Assembly: GCA_023446675.1 (NCBI GenBank)
Contig: JAEXPO010000544.1
Location: forward strand, 1-5,164
DNA length: 5,164 nucleotides
Reading direction: 5' to 3'
Origin: Bacillota bacterium
GTDB taxonomy: Bacteria; Bacillota; Clostridia; DSM-8532
Shown: piece after piece, positions 1 to 5,164 of the stretch
How the letters are laid out: every line of letters starts with the position of its first letter
How positions within the stretch are numbered: the first letter of the stretch is position 1
Made by a program: the position numbers and the translations under genes
The notes under the pieces: model-generated
The model's input: the letters and a program-made list of their open reading frames with translations, nothing else
Told to the model about the DNA's origin: nothing
The model's database searches: none

Positions 1-693
1 GCTTCCTGCTTCACGTGCAATGGTTTTGATTTCCACCGTACCGTCGGCAATTTCAGGCACCTCCAGCTCAAGAAGGCGCTTTACCAGGCCGGGATGGGTT
101 CTTGAGACATAAATCTGGGGGCTTTTATTGGTCTTCTTTACATTAATAACATAAATTTTTATACGATCATGGACATTGTATTTTTCTCCGGGAGTCTGCT
201 CGCCCGGGGGCAGAACAGCTTCCACCTTGCCCAAATCAACAATAATATTCTTCCTGTCAAAACGGCTCACAATTCCGTTTACAATATCTTCCTCGCGGCT
301 TGAGAATTCATCGAAAATAATTCCTCTTTCAGCTTCCCGAATCCGCTGCATTACAACCTGTTTGGCGGTCTGTGCTGCAATACGTCCGAATTTGCGGGGA
401 GTTACCTCTACCTCAACGATATCGCCTATTTCAAAATCAGCCCCAAAACGCTTTGCCTGTTCCAGGGACATTTCGCCTGCGGGATCCGTGACTTCCTCCA
501 CAATGGTCTTAAGAGCATAAACTCTGACTTCCCCTGAACTTTTTTCGATGGTTACCTCAACATTCTGAGCAGAGCCAAAATTTCTTTTATAAGCTGAAAT
601 CAAGGCCTGTTCAATGGCCTCAACAAGGATATCCTTGTTAATTCCCCTTTCTTTTTCCAACTGTTCAAGGGCGTGAAGCAACTCAGCGCTCAT
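1..693 (-). CDS. nusA: Transcription termination/antitermination factor NusA, N-terminal part (partial)
   Basis: NusA binds RNA polymerase near the RNA exit channel and modulates pausing, intrinsic termination and antitermination. The frame is open from the ATG at 693 to the window edge, giving 231 residues. Residues 1 to about 125 match the NusA N-terminal polymerase-binding domain, with ALISAYKRNFG near residue 30 and a following stretch resembling GRIAAQTAKQVVMQRIREAE. Residues about 135-200 form the S1 RNA-binding domain (GIVSRFDRKNIIVDLG, then EAVLPPGEQ and YVSRTHPGLVKRL). The fragment ends at EIKTIAREAGS, where KH1 normally begins, so both KH domains lie outside the window. The start is set by AGGAGG at 709-704; an ATG at 698 is in another frame and stops after two codons. 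It follows rimP by 19 bases in the usual rimP-nusA operon order. No frameshift was seen. Identification is firm. Confidence 0.97.
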   Translation of the reverse strand, partial: MSAELLHALEQLEKERGINKDILVEAIEQALISAYKRNFGSAQNVEVTIEKSSGEVRVYALKTIVEEVTDPAGEMSLEQAKRFGADFEIGDIVEVEVTPRKFGRIAAQTAKQVVMQRIREAERGIIFDEFSSREEDIVNGIVSRFDRKNIIVDLGKVEAVLPPGEQTPGEKYNVHDRIKIYVINVKKTNKSPQIYVSRTHPGLVKRLLELEVPEIADGTVEIKTIAREAGS

Positions 694-703
694 CTCATGC
701 ATT

Positions 704-709
704 CCTCCT
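704..709 (-). promoter_or_regulatory. Ribosome binding site of nusA
   Basis: A perfect AGGAGG lies in the 19-base rimP-nusA gap, with 10 bases between it and the nusA ATG at 693. It is only 5 bases from a second ATG at 698, which reads ATG-AGA-TGA and overlaps the nusA start. The nusA frame agrees with the NusA family only from the ATG at 693, which decides the start. Confidence 0.85.
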
Positions 710-712
710 GTA

Positions 713-1177
713 TTAAAAATCAATCACTTTTTTCACTTTTGCTATTTGTTCTTTTGGGAAAACCTTTGGTGTCTCCGATCCGATGGTTAGTGTAACGCTG
801 TTATCGTCAAAGCTTTTCAGAATGCCGTCAAATCGTTTGACGCCGTCAACTGCCTTAAACAGCCTGATTTCAACATGACTGCCCAATGCCTTTTCAAAAT
901 CCCTCGGCGTTTTGAGAGGTCTTTCGAGACCAGGAGACGAAACTTCCAGATAATAGGCGTTGGGTATGGGATCCAGCTCATCAATCCTGTCATTCAGCGG
1001 TTTGCTTACTTTTTCACAGTCATCCAGGGTTACTCCCCCTGTCTTATCAATATAAATTCTTAAAAACCAGCTCCCGCCTTCTTTAACAAACTCCACATCC
1101 ACAAGCTCGCAGCCCGCTTCCTCAGCGATAGGCTGTGCCAGTGTCCGCACAAGATCCGATATGCTTTCTTTCGCCAT
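713..1177 (-). CDS. rimP: Ribosome maturation factor RimP
   Basis: RimP is a cytoplasmic assembly factor that binds the 30S precursor and is needed for 30S maturation. The 154-residue product has the usual family length. The N-terminal alpha/beta domain covers residues about 1-85 and ends with the signature LEVSSPGLERPL at 77-88. The C-terminal SH3-like domain covers about 90-154 and includes HVEIRLFKAVDG and FDGILKSFDDNSVTL. The stretch IYIDKTGGVTLDDCEKVSK (41-59) is also typical. The ATG at 1177 fits the family N-terminus. It is preceded by AAAGGT at about 1191-1186 and AAGGG at 1185-1181, a weaker ribosome binding site than those of nusA and tmcAL. The gene is the first of an operon that continues into nusA and, by analogy with other Bacillota, probably on to infB. 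A strong promoter and a long folded leader precede it. Confidence 0.97.
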   Translation of the reverse strand: MAKESISDLVRTLAQPIAEEAGCELVDVEFVKEGGSWFLRIYIDKTGGVTLDDCEKVSKPLNDRIDELDPIPNAYYLEVSSPGLERPLKTPRDFEKALGSHVEIRLFKAVDGVKRFDGILKSFDDNSVTLTIGSETPKVFPKEQIAKVKKVIDF

Positions 1178-1366
1178 GCACCCTTACCTTTCTTCTATTT
1201 GTTTAAGCCTGTGTTCTCCTTTGTAAGTGAAGGAGACACTCTCAGAGGCGGTTACCCCGGATACAAGTCTTCCGGAGCACCGCATGCACCGAACAGGTAA
1301 CCTCATTCGGTCCGTGAAAACATAAAGAGTGGGAATCCCCACTCTTAACACTACAAACATTCAAAC
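1178..1366 (-). promoter_or_regulatory. Structured 5' leader of the rimP-nusA operon
   Basis: About 190 nt separate the predicted transcription start (near 1366) from the rimP ATG, and several inverted repeats fall inside. In transcript order they are: a 9-bp stem at 1346-1325; a 6-bp stem ACCGAA/TTCGGT (1311-1306 with 1293-1288) with a 12-nt loop; a 5-bp stem TCCGG/CCGGA (1275-1271 with 1261-1257... on the plus strand read in reverse); and a stem of TCTCCTT with AAGGAGA (plus 1215-1221 with 1230-1236), extended by GTG/CAC past one bulge. GGTTACC in the loop of the second stem can pair with GGTAACC downstream (plus 1296-1302 with 1250-1256). No stem is followed by a U run, so an intrinsic attenuator is not supported. 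A regulatory role is inference from length and structure. Confidence 0.55.
1325..1346 (-). promoter_or_regulatory. 9-bp hairpin near the 5' end of the rimP leader
   Basis: AAGAGTGGG and CCCACTCTT form a perfect 9-bp inverted repeat around a 4-nt loop (GATT on the rimP strand). It begins about 20 nt after the predicted transcription start. The bases that follow on the rimP strand are TATGTTTTC, and on the other strand AACACTAC, so it is not a good intrinsic terminator in either direction. From memory, and not checked, similar GAGTGGG/CCCACTC hairpins occur upstream of rimP in other Clostridia. Roles in 5' end stability or feedback control by an operon product are possible but not shown. Confidence 0.7.
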
Positions 1367-1372
1367 AAACTA

Positions 1373-1401
1373 ATAATACCATAGCAATAAGGTTATGTAA
1401 A
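1373..1401 (-). promoter_or_regulatory. Sigma-A type promoter for rimP-nusA
   Basis: On the minus strand, TTTACA (1401-1396) and TATTAT (1378-1373) are separated by exactly 17 bases. Each hexamer matches the sigma-A consensus at five of six positions. The tract just upstream of the -35 (about 1402-1418) is A/T-rich, with a run of six A on this strand, and could act as an UP element. Transcription would begin near 1366. The position fits a promoter for the operon whose first gene starts at 1177. Confidence 0.75.
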
Positions 1402-1463
1402 TAACTATTTTTTCAAACATTCATTAAGCCATTGAGCACCGCAAGGTACTATCTGCCGCTGAA

Positions 1464-1512
1464 AGGCGTTGCCTTTTAGGCGTTGCCTTTTAGGCGTTGC
1501 CTTTTAGGCGTT
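1464..1512. repeat. Tandem repeat, 3.5 copies of a 14-bp unit
   Basis: AGGCGTTGCCTTTT occurs as three perfect copies at 1464-1477, 1478-1491 and 1492-1505, followed by a half copy AGGCGTT at 1506-1512. Each unit contains a small inverted repeat, AGGC-GTT-GCCT; in the first copy the stem grows to AAAGGC/GCCTTT. The array lies between the two divergent promoters. Perfect identity of the copies suggests recent expansion by slippage. The last full copy provides the TTGCCT that may serve as the -35 of the tmcAL promoter. Confidence 0.95.
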
Positions 1513-1525
1513 CATGCTATATGAT
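1497..1525 (+). promoter_or_regulatory. Probable sigma-A type promoter for tmcAL
   Basis: TTGCCT (1497-1502) and TATGAT (1520-1525) are 17 bases apart and match the sigma-A hexamers at four and five of six positions. Transcription would start near 1532, leaving about 59 nt of untranslated leader. The -35 lies in the tandem repeat, and the same TTGCCT recurs at 1469 and 1483, but only this copy is correctly spaced to the -10. It is the best candidate between the repeat and the gene, though weaker than the rimP promoter. Confidence 0.45.
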
Positions 1526-1578
1526 CTTCTCTATCATTCTACTCGTCCATTGGGTTTAATATTCCCCATTTGGGGCGT

Positions 1579-1585
1579 GAGGAGG
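1579..1585 (+). promoter_or_regulatory. Ribosome binding site of tmcAL
   Basis: GAGGAGG sits 5 bases before the ATG at 1591 and decides the start. The same frame is open back to a TTG at 1570, but using it would place this site inside the gene and add seven residues not seen in the family. A small inverted repeat, CCCC-ATTT-GGGG (1564-1575), lies 3 bases upstream of the site. Confidence 0.88.
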
Positions 1586-1590
1586 CAAAA

Positions 1591-2853
1591 ATGCGCATCG
1601 TTGGGATAATTGCCGAATACAACCCTCTTCATTCAGGGCATCAATACCATATTGGCGAGGCCAAAAAAGCGGCTGACGCAGAGGGTGTGGTTTGTGTTCT
1701 AAGCAGTAACTTCGTCCAGCGGGGAGAGCCCGCATTTTTGCGAAAGCATGCCCGATCCCTTATGGCTTTAAACGCAGGAGCGGATTTGGTGCTTGAGCTT
1801 CCGGCCGCCTTCTCATGCGCCTCAGCCGAATACTTTTCTGGTGCGGCGGTAGGGCTTTTACATGCCTTGGACTGTGTGGATGTGTTGTCCTTCGGCAGCG
1901 AGGAAGGCTCTCTTCCCCCACTTTTGGAAGCAGCCGCCCTGCTGGTATCGGAGCCGCCTGATTTTAAACTGAAGCTCAAAGAAGCCCTGTCTTCGGGCCT
2001 GTCCTTCCCCGCAGCCAGACAAAAAGCTCTGTCCGGCTGCCTTTCCGAGACCGCCTCAAGGGTTGTGGAATCCCCAAACAACATTCTTGCAGTAGAATAT
2101 TTAAAGGCTCTTAAGCGCCTGGAAAGCGGAATTACCCCTTCAACGCTCCGGCGCATGGGCCAGGGCTACAACGATTCGCATCTTAAGACTTCCTTTTCAA
2201 GTGCCACCGCCATCCGCAACGCACTTATGCAAACCCCTTCCTGCCTTGAAGCTGTGAAAGCAAATATGCCGGAAGGAAGCTTTTCTATTTTAACTAAAGA
2301 GCAGGCTGCCGGTTTTGGCCCTGTCACCTGGGACCGCTTTGAGGCTATCGTACTGCATCGGCTGAGGACAGGAGCCCTCAGTGAGCTGGCAGAGCTTCCC
2401 TATATGGGAGAGGGGCTTCATTACCGGCTTAAGGAGGCTTCCTTTAAGGCGGTTTCCTTAGAGGAGCTCATAAGCCTTTCCGCTTCTTCCCGCTATCCTT
2501 ACGCCCGTATCCGCCGTATTTTATGCGCCTTAATTACCGGCATGACACAGGAATTTTTAAACGAGCTTAAGGAAAATGGCTATGTGCGTTACCTGAGAGT
2601 ACTTGGTTTCAACGCCGTGGGACGGGAAATATTGGCCGCAACTAAAAAAAGAGCCGGCTTGCCTTTTCTTATCCGCCCGGCCGATTATAAACGGCTGGGA
2701 GACAGTCTTGCAATCCGGCTCTTTGAACACGAAATACGTTCCACGGATACCTATGCTCTTGGTTTTCCCAAAAAGCAGCTGCGAAAAGGGGGACAGGAGC
2801 TTACAACGCCCCTTATCTCAGCTTTGCGTCAAAGTTCTTTTCCAGAGCCTTGA
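1591..2853 (+). CDS. tmcAL: tRNA(Met) cytidine acetate ligase TmcAL (YlbM family)
   Basis: TmcAL forms N4-acetylcytidine at C34, the wobble base of elongator tRNA-Met, from acetate and ATP through an acetyl-adenylate. It is the Bacillota counterpart of the acetyl-CoA-dependent TmcA. The product has 420 residues, close to the 415 of B. subtilis YlbM. The N-terminal nucleotidyltransferase-like domain opens with GIIAEYNPLHSGHQYH (5-20), which carries the HxGH ATP-binding motif (H14, H17). Further family motifs are NFVQRGEPA (40-48), ADLVLELP (64-71), FGSEEG (101-106), SPNNIL (161-166) and SSATAIR (203-209). The C-terminal half includes RIRRIL and YLRVLGFN. The residue before N40 is Ser, where the B. 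subtilis protein has Gly, probably a neutral change. The gene diverges from rimP and its last 41 bases overlap the end of pheT on the other strand. Identification is strong; catalysis is inferred from the family. Confidence 0.95.
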   Translation: MRIVGIIAEYNPLHSGHQYHIGEAKKAADAEGVVCVLSSNFVQRGEPAFLRKHARSLMALNAGADLVLELPAAFSCASAEYFSGAAVGLLHALDCVDVLSFGSEEGSLPPLLEAAALLVSEPPDFKLKLKEALSSGLSFPAARQKALSGCLSETASRVVESPNNILAVEYLKALKRLESGITPSTLRRMGQGYNDSHLKTSFSSATAIRNALMQTPSCLEAVKANMPEGSFSILTKEQAAGFGPVTWDRFEAIVLHRLRTGALSELAELPYMGEGLHYRLKEASFKAVSLEELISLSASSRYPYARIRRILCALITGMTQEFLNELKENGYVRYLRVLGFNAVGREILAATKKRAGLPFLIRPADYKRLGDSLAIRLFEHEIRSTDTYALGFPKKQLRKGGQELTTPLISALRQSSFPEP

Positions 2854-5164
2854 GAATACGCTCCATGGCCTGGTTGACCTCGTCATCCCTGAGCGTTCTG
2901 TCCCCGGCTCTGAAGGTAAGCGCAAAGGCTGCACTCTTGCTTCCCTCCTGAACCTGGCTTCCTTTGTAAATGTCGAAAAGCTCGGCACTCTCCAGGAACT
3001 CTCCCCCCTTGGAGCGAATGGTCTTTAACAATTCGTTGACATAGAGCTCATCCCTTACAACCACGGCCAAATCTCTTTCAATAGCCGGGAAGCGCGGCAG
3101 GGAACGGCTCTGCTTCACGGCAACCGAAGCCTCAATAAGCACCGATGCATCCAGCTGGGCTGCATAGGTCCTGCCGGGGCATTCGGTTTTTTCCGCTACA
3201 TCCGGGTGTATTTCACCCAGAATGCCTCCGTCCTTAACCGAACCGTCAGAGGACGTTACCAGGAGCCTTGCCGTACGGCCCGGATGAAATTCGGGAGCCG
3301 CCTTTTCAGGCACAAATTCATATTCCTCAATGCCCATAACCGTCAAAAGCTGCTCCACGGCGCCCTTAAGGTCAAAGAAATCCTCGTCGGGGCCATAGAG
3401 GCCCAGGGCAAGCCTTTCCTTTTCCTCAGGCAGGGCTTCCCCTTCAACGGGATGATAGGTATAGGCCAGTTCAAAGAGCCTTGCCCCAGGAATTTTACGG
3501 CTGCTGTTGAGAGCCAGGGCTTTAAGCATTTCGGGAAGCATGGTGGTTCTCATAATGCTGTAGTCCTCACCCAGAGGGTTGGAGATGACAACGGCCCTGC
3601 GCCTTAGGTCTGAAGCGGGCAGGCAAAGCAGATCAAACACCTTGGGGCTTGTGAAGCTTAAGGTGCAGGCCTCATAGAAGCCGCAGCCGGTGAGGGCATT
3701 TTTAATAACGTCCTCCATCTTCTGCTTGTAGGACTTCCTCCCCTGGGTGGATTCCTTTCCCGACATCAGGGTAGGAGTGATATTGTTGTAGCCGTAGAAG
3801 CGGGCCACTTCCTCGCTCAGGTCGGCAAACTGCTCGATATCCGGCCTGAAGGAAGGCACTGTCAGCAGCATCGCCTTTGTATCCACCATAAATTCCAGGC
3901 TTTCAAAAATTTCAACCATTTTTTCAACAGGGATGGCGCAGCCCAGATAGGCATTGATCCTGTCCGGCTCAAAGGGCAGACGGCGCAAAGCTCTCTCGGA
4001 GGGATTGCAGTCAATAACCCCCTTAACCACCTTTCCCGCGCCCATAAGCTCAATAAGCTCGGCACAGCGGTTCAGGGCGGTGATGGCATTTTCCGTGTCC
4101 AGACCCTTTTCAAAACGGCTGGAGGCCTCGCTTCGAAGCCCCAGCTTCTTGCCCGTAATGCGCACGGAGGTTCCCTTAAAGGTGGCGGATTCCAAAAGAA
4201 TGGTTGAAGTGGCAGACGTAATTTCGGAATTCTCTCCCCCCATAACACCGGCAATGCCCACAGGCTTTTCCCCATCGGCAATAACCAGCATCGTGGGATC
4301 CAGCTTTCGGTCCTGTCCGTCCAGCGTCCTTAGAACCTCCCCTTCCCTTGCGGTGCGAACCACAATGGAGGCATCCTTCACATTGGCAAGATCAAAGGCA
4401 TGCATGGGCTGTCCGTGCTCCAGCATAACGTAGTTGGTAATATCCACAATATTATTAACCGGACGCATACCCGCTGCCGAGAGCCTTCTTTGCATCCATG
4501 CGGGAGACGGTTCCACTTTAATATCGGTAACCACTCTGGCAGTATAGCGGAAGCACAGCTCAGGATTTTTTATAGACACTCCGGCATAATCCGCTGCCTG
4601 GCCCTCCCCTTCTTCACGCACCGTTATTTGGGGCTTATTAAAGGGCTTTCCCAGGGTTGCGGCGGATTCTCTGGCCAGGCCCAGTACAGAAAAGCAGTCC
4701 GGGCGGTTGGAGGTGATTTCAAACTCCACTACCGTATCCAGCTCAAGAGCCTTTTTTACATCCGTTCCCGGTTCTGGGGGATTGGAGGTAAAAACATAGA
4801 CGCCGTAATCCGGTGCGTCGGGAAGGTAATCCTTTGTCAGGTTGAGCTCTTCAATGGAGCACATCATACCGAAGGATTCCACCCCGCGAAGCTTTGAAGC
4901 CTTAATCGCACCGCCGGGAAGCTTGGCCCCAACCAGGGCCAGGGGTATGGAATCCCCCTCCTTCACATTGGGAGCTCCCGTCACTATCTGGAGAATTTCG
5001 CTTCCAACATCCACCCGGCAAATGCGCAGCTTATCCGCATCGGGATGCTTTTCCAGCTTGACGATGCGCCCTGCCACCACATTGGAGATATCGCTCCTGG
5101 GGGGCGTGATGCCCTCTACCGCGTTGCCCGTCATCACTAGAGCATCGGAGAGAGATTGTATATC
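2813..5164 (-). CDS. pheT: Phenylalanine--tRNA ligase beta subunit PheT (5' end outside the window)
   Basis: PheT pairs with PheS in the alpha2-beta2 enzyme that charges tRNA-Phe; the beta subunit binds tRNA and hydrolyses Tyr-tRNA-Phe. The frame is open to the window edge (DIQSLSDAL precedes GTG-ATG at 5137-5132), so neither of those codons is the start. The 783 visible residues imply about 20 are missing. In fragment numbering: tRNA-binding OB fold at about 25-150 (KHPDADKLRICRVDVG, 39-54); B3/B4 editing domain at about 200-385 (NIVDITNYVMLEHGQPMHAFD, about 238-258, broken here as NIVDITNYV then MLEHGQPMHAFD; GVMGGENSEI, 306-315; RSEASSRFEKGLD, 344-356); B5 at about 395-465, whose RPDI, DL and EEVARFYGY keep the expected Mg ligands D442, D448, E451 and E452; catalytic-like core to about 680; and the FDX-ACB anticodon-binding domain at 690-783 (RFPAIERDLAVVV at its start). 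pheS is expected just upstream, beyond 5164. Confidence 0.97.
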   Translation of the reverse strand, partial: DIQSLSDALVMTGNAVEGITPPRSDISNVVAGRIVKLEKHPDADKLRICRVDVGSEILQIVTGAPNVKEGDSIPLALVGAKLPGGAIKASKLRGVESFGMMCSIEELNLTKDYLPDAPDYGVYVFTSNPPEPGTDVKKALELDTVVEFEITSNRPDCFSVLGLARESAATLGKPFNKPQITVREEGEGQAADYAGVSIKNPELCFRYTARVVTDIKVEPSPAWMQRRLSAAGMRPVNNIVDITNYVMLEHGQPMHAFDLANVKDASIVVRTAREGEVLRTLDGQDRKLDPTMLVIADGEKPVGIAGVMGGENSEITSATSTILLESATFKGTSVRITGKKLGLRSEASSRFEKGLDTENAITALNRCAELIELMGAGKVVKGVIDCNPSERALRRLPFEPDRINAYLGCAIPVEKMVEIFESLEFMVDTKAMLLTVPSFRPDIEQFADLSEEVARFYGYNNITPTLMSGKESTQGRKSYKQKMEDVIKNALTGCGFYEACTLSFTSPKVFDLLCLPASDLRRRAVVISNPLGEDYSIMRTTMLPEMLKALALNSSRKIPGARLFELAYTYHPVEGEALPEEKERLALGLYGPDEDFFDLKGAVEQLLTVMGIEEYEFVPEKAAPEFHPGRTARLLVTSSDGSVKDGGILGEIHPDVAEKTECPGRTYAAQLDASVLIEASVAVKQSRSLPRFPAIERDLAVVVRDELYVNELLKTIRSKGGEFLESAELFDIYKGSQVQEGSKSAAFALTFRAGDRTLRDDEVNQAMERILKALEKNFDAKLR

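Noticed and set aside
176..520. Open frame on the plus strand opposite nusA
   Set aside because: It is antisense to clear NusA coding sequence, has low-complexity Ser/Thr/Ile content and no ribosome binding site or family likeness.
1325..1346. The 9-bp hairpin as an intrinsic terminator
   Set aside because: No U run follows on either strand, and it lies just downstream of the rimP promoter, where a leader element is more likely.
1464..1512. CRISPR-like array
   Set aside because: The 14-bp units are directly adjacent with no spacers, so it is a simple tandem repeat.
1570..1590. TTG at 1570 as an earlier start for tmcAL
   Set aside because: It would put the GAGGAGG ribosome binding site inside the coding region and add residues with no family support; the ATG at 1591 starts directly at the conserved MRIVGIIAEYNP.
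1641..2156. Open frame on the minus strand opposite tmcAL
   Set aside because: Shadow of the tmcAL reading frame; no recognisable domain and no supporting start signal.
2784..2814. Terminator for pheT on the minus strand: AAGGGG/CCCCTT followed by TTTTC
   Set aside because: The stem is only 6 bp with a 17-nt loop, two of the four U residues are used in the stem, and it includes the pheT stop codon. Too weak to call.
3206..4897. Several plus- and minus-strand open frames within pheT
   Set aside because: All lie inside the continuous, well-conserved PheT frame and show no domain or ribosome binding site.
5132..5137. GTG or ATG as the pheT start
   Set aside because: The frame stays open to the window edge with PheT-like sequence (DIQSLSDAL before TGNAVEGI), and no ribosome binding site lies upstream. 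The true start is outside.

Overview
The window reads as ordinary core chromosome of a Gram-positive bacterium, most likely a member of the Clostridia (Bacillota). Three things point there: the TmcAL (YlbM) gene, a family typical of Bacillota; strong AGGAGG ribosome binding sites; and a rimP-nusA operon with sigma-A type promoter elements. Base composition looks near half G+C in the genes and AT-rich around the promoters. No mobile element, tRNA, rRNA or CRISPR array was seen.

Layout. Positions 1-693 (minus) hold the first 231 codons of nusA, cut by the window edge. Positions 713-1177 (minus) hold complete rimP, 19 bases upstream of nusA and in the same operon. Positions 1178-1590 are a divergent intergenic region. 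It contains a structured leader of about 190 nt in front of rimP, a strong rimP promoter (1373-1401), a 14-bp tandem repeat (1464-1512), and a probable promoter and ribosome binding site for the gene on the other side. Positions 1591-2853 (plus) encode TmcAL. Positions 2813-5164 (minus) encode PheT, missing about its first 20 residues at the window edge. The 3' ends of tmcAL and pheT overlap convergently by 41 bases.

All four genes serve gene expression. NusA tunes transcription elongation and termination. RimP helps assemble the 30S subunit. TmcAL makes N4-acetylcytidine at the wobble position of elongator tRNA-Met. PheT is the beta subunit of phenylalanyl-tRNA synthetase. No new system is evident. 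The parts worth a second look are non-coding: the folded rimP leader with a possible pseudoknot and an open reading frame running through it, the tandem repeat that supplies a -35-like element to tmcAL, a two-codon mini-ORF at the nusA start, and the convergent overlap with no clear terminator.
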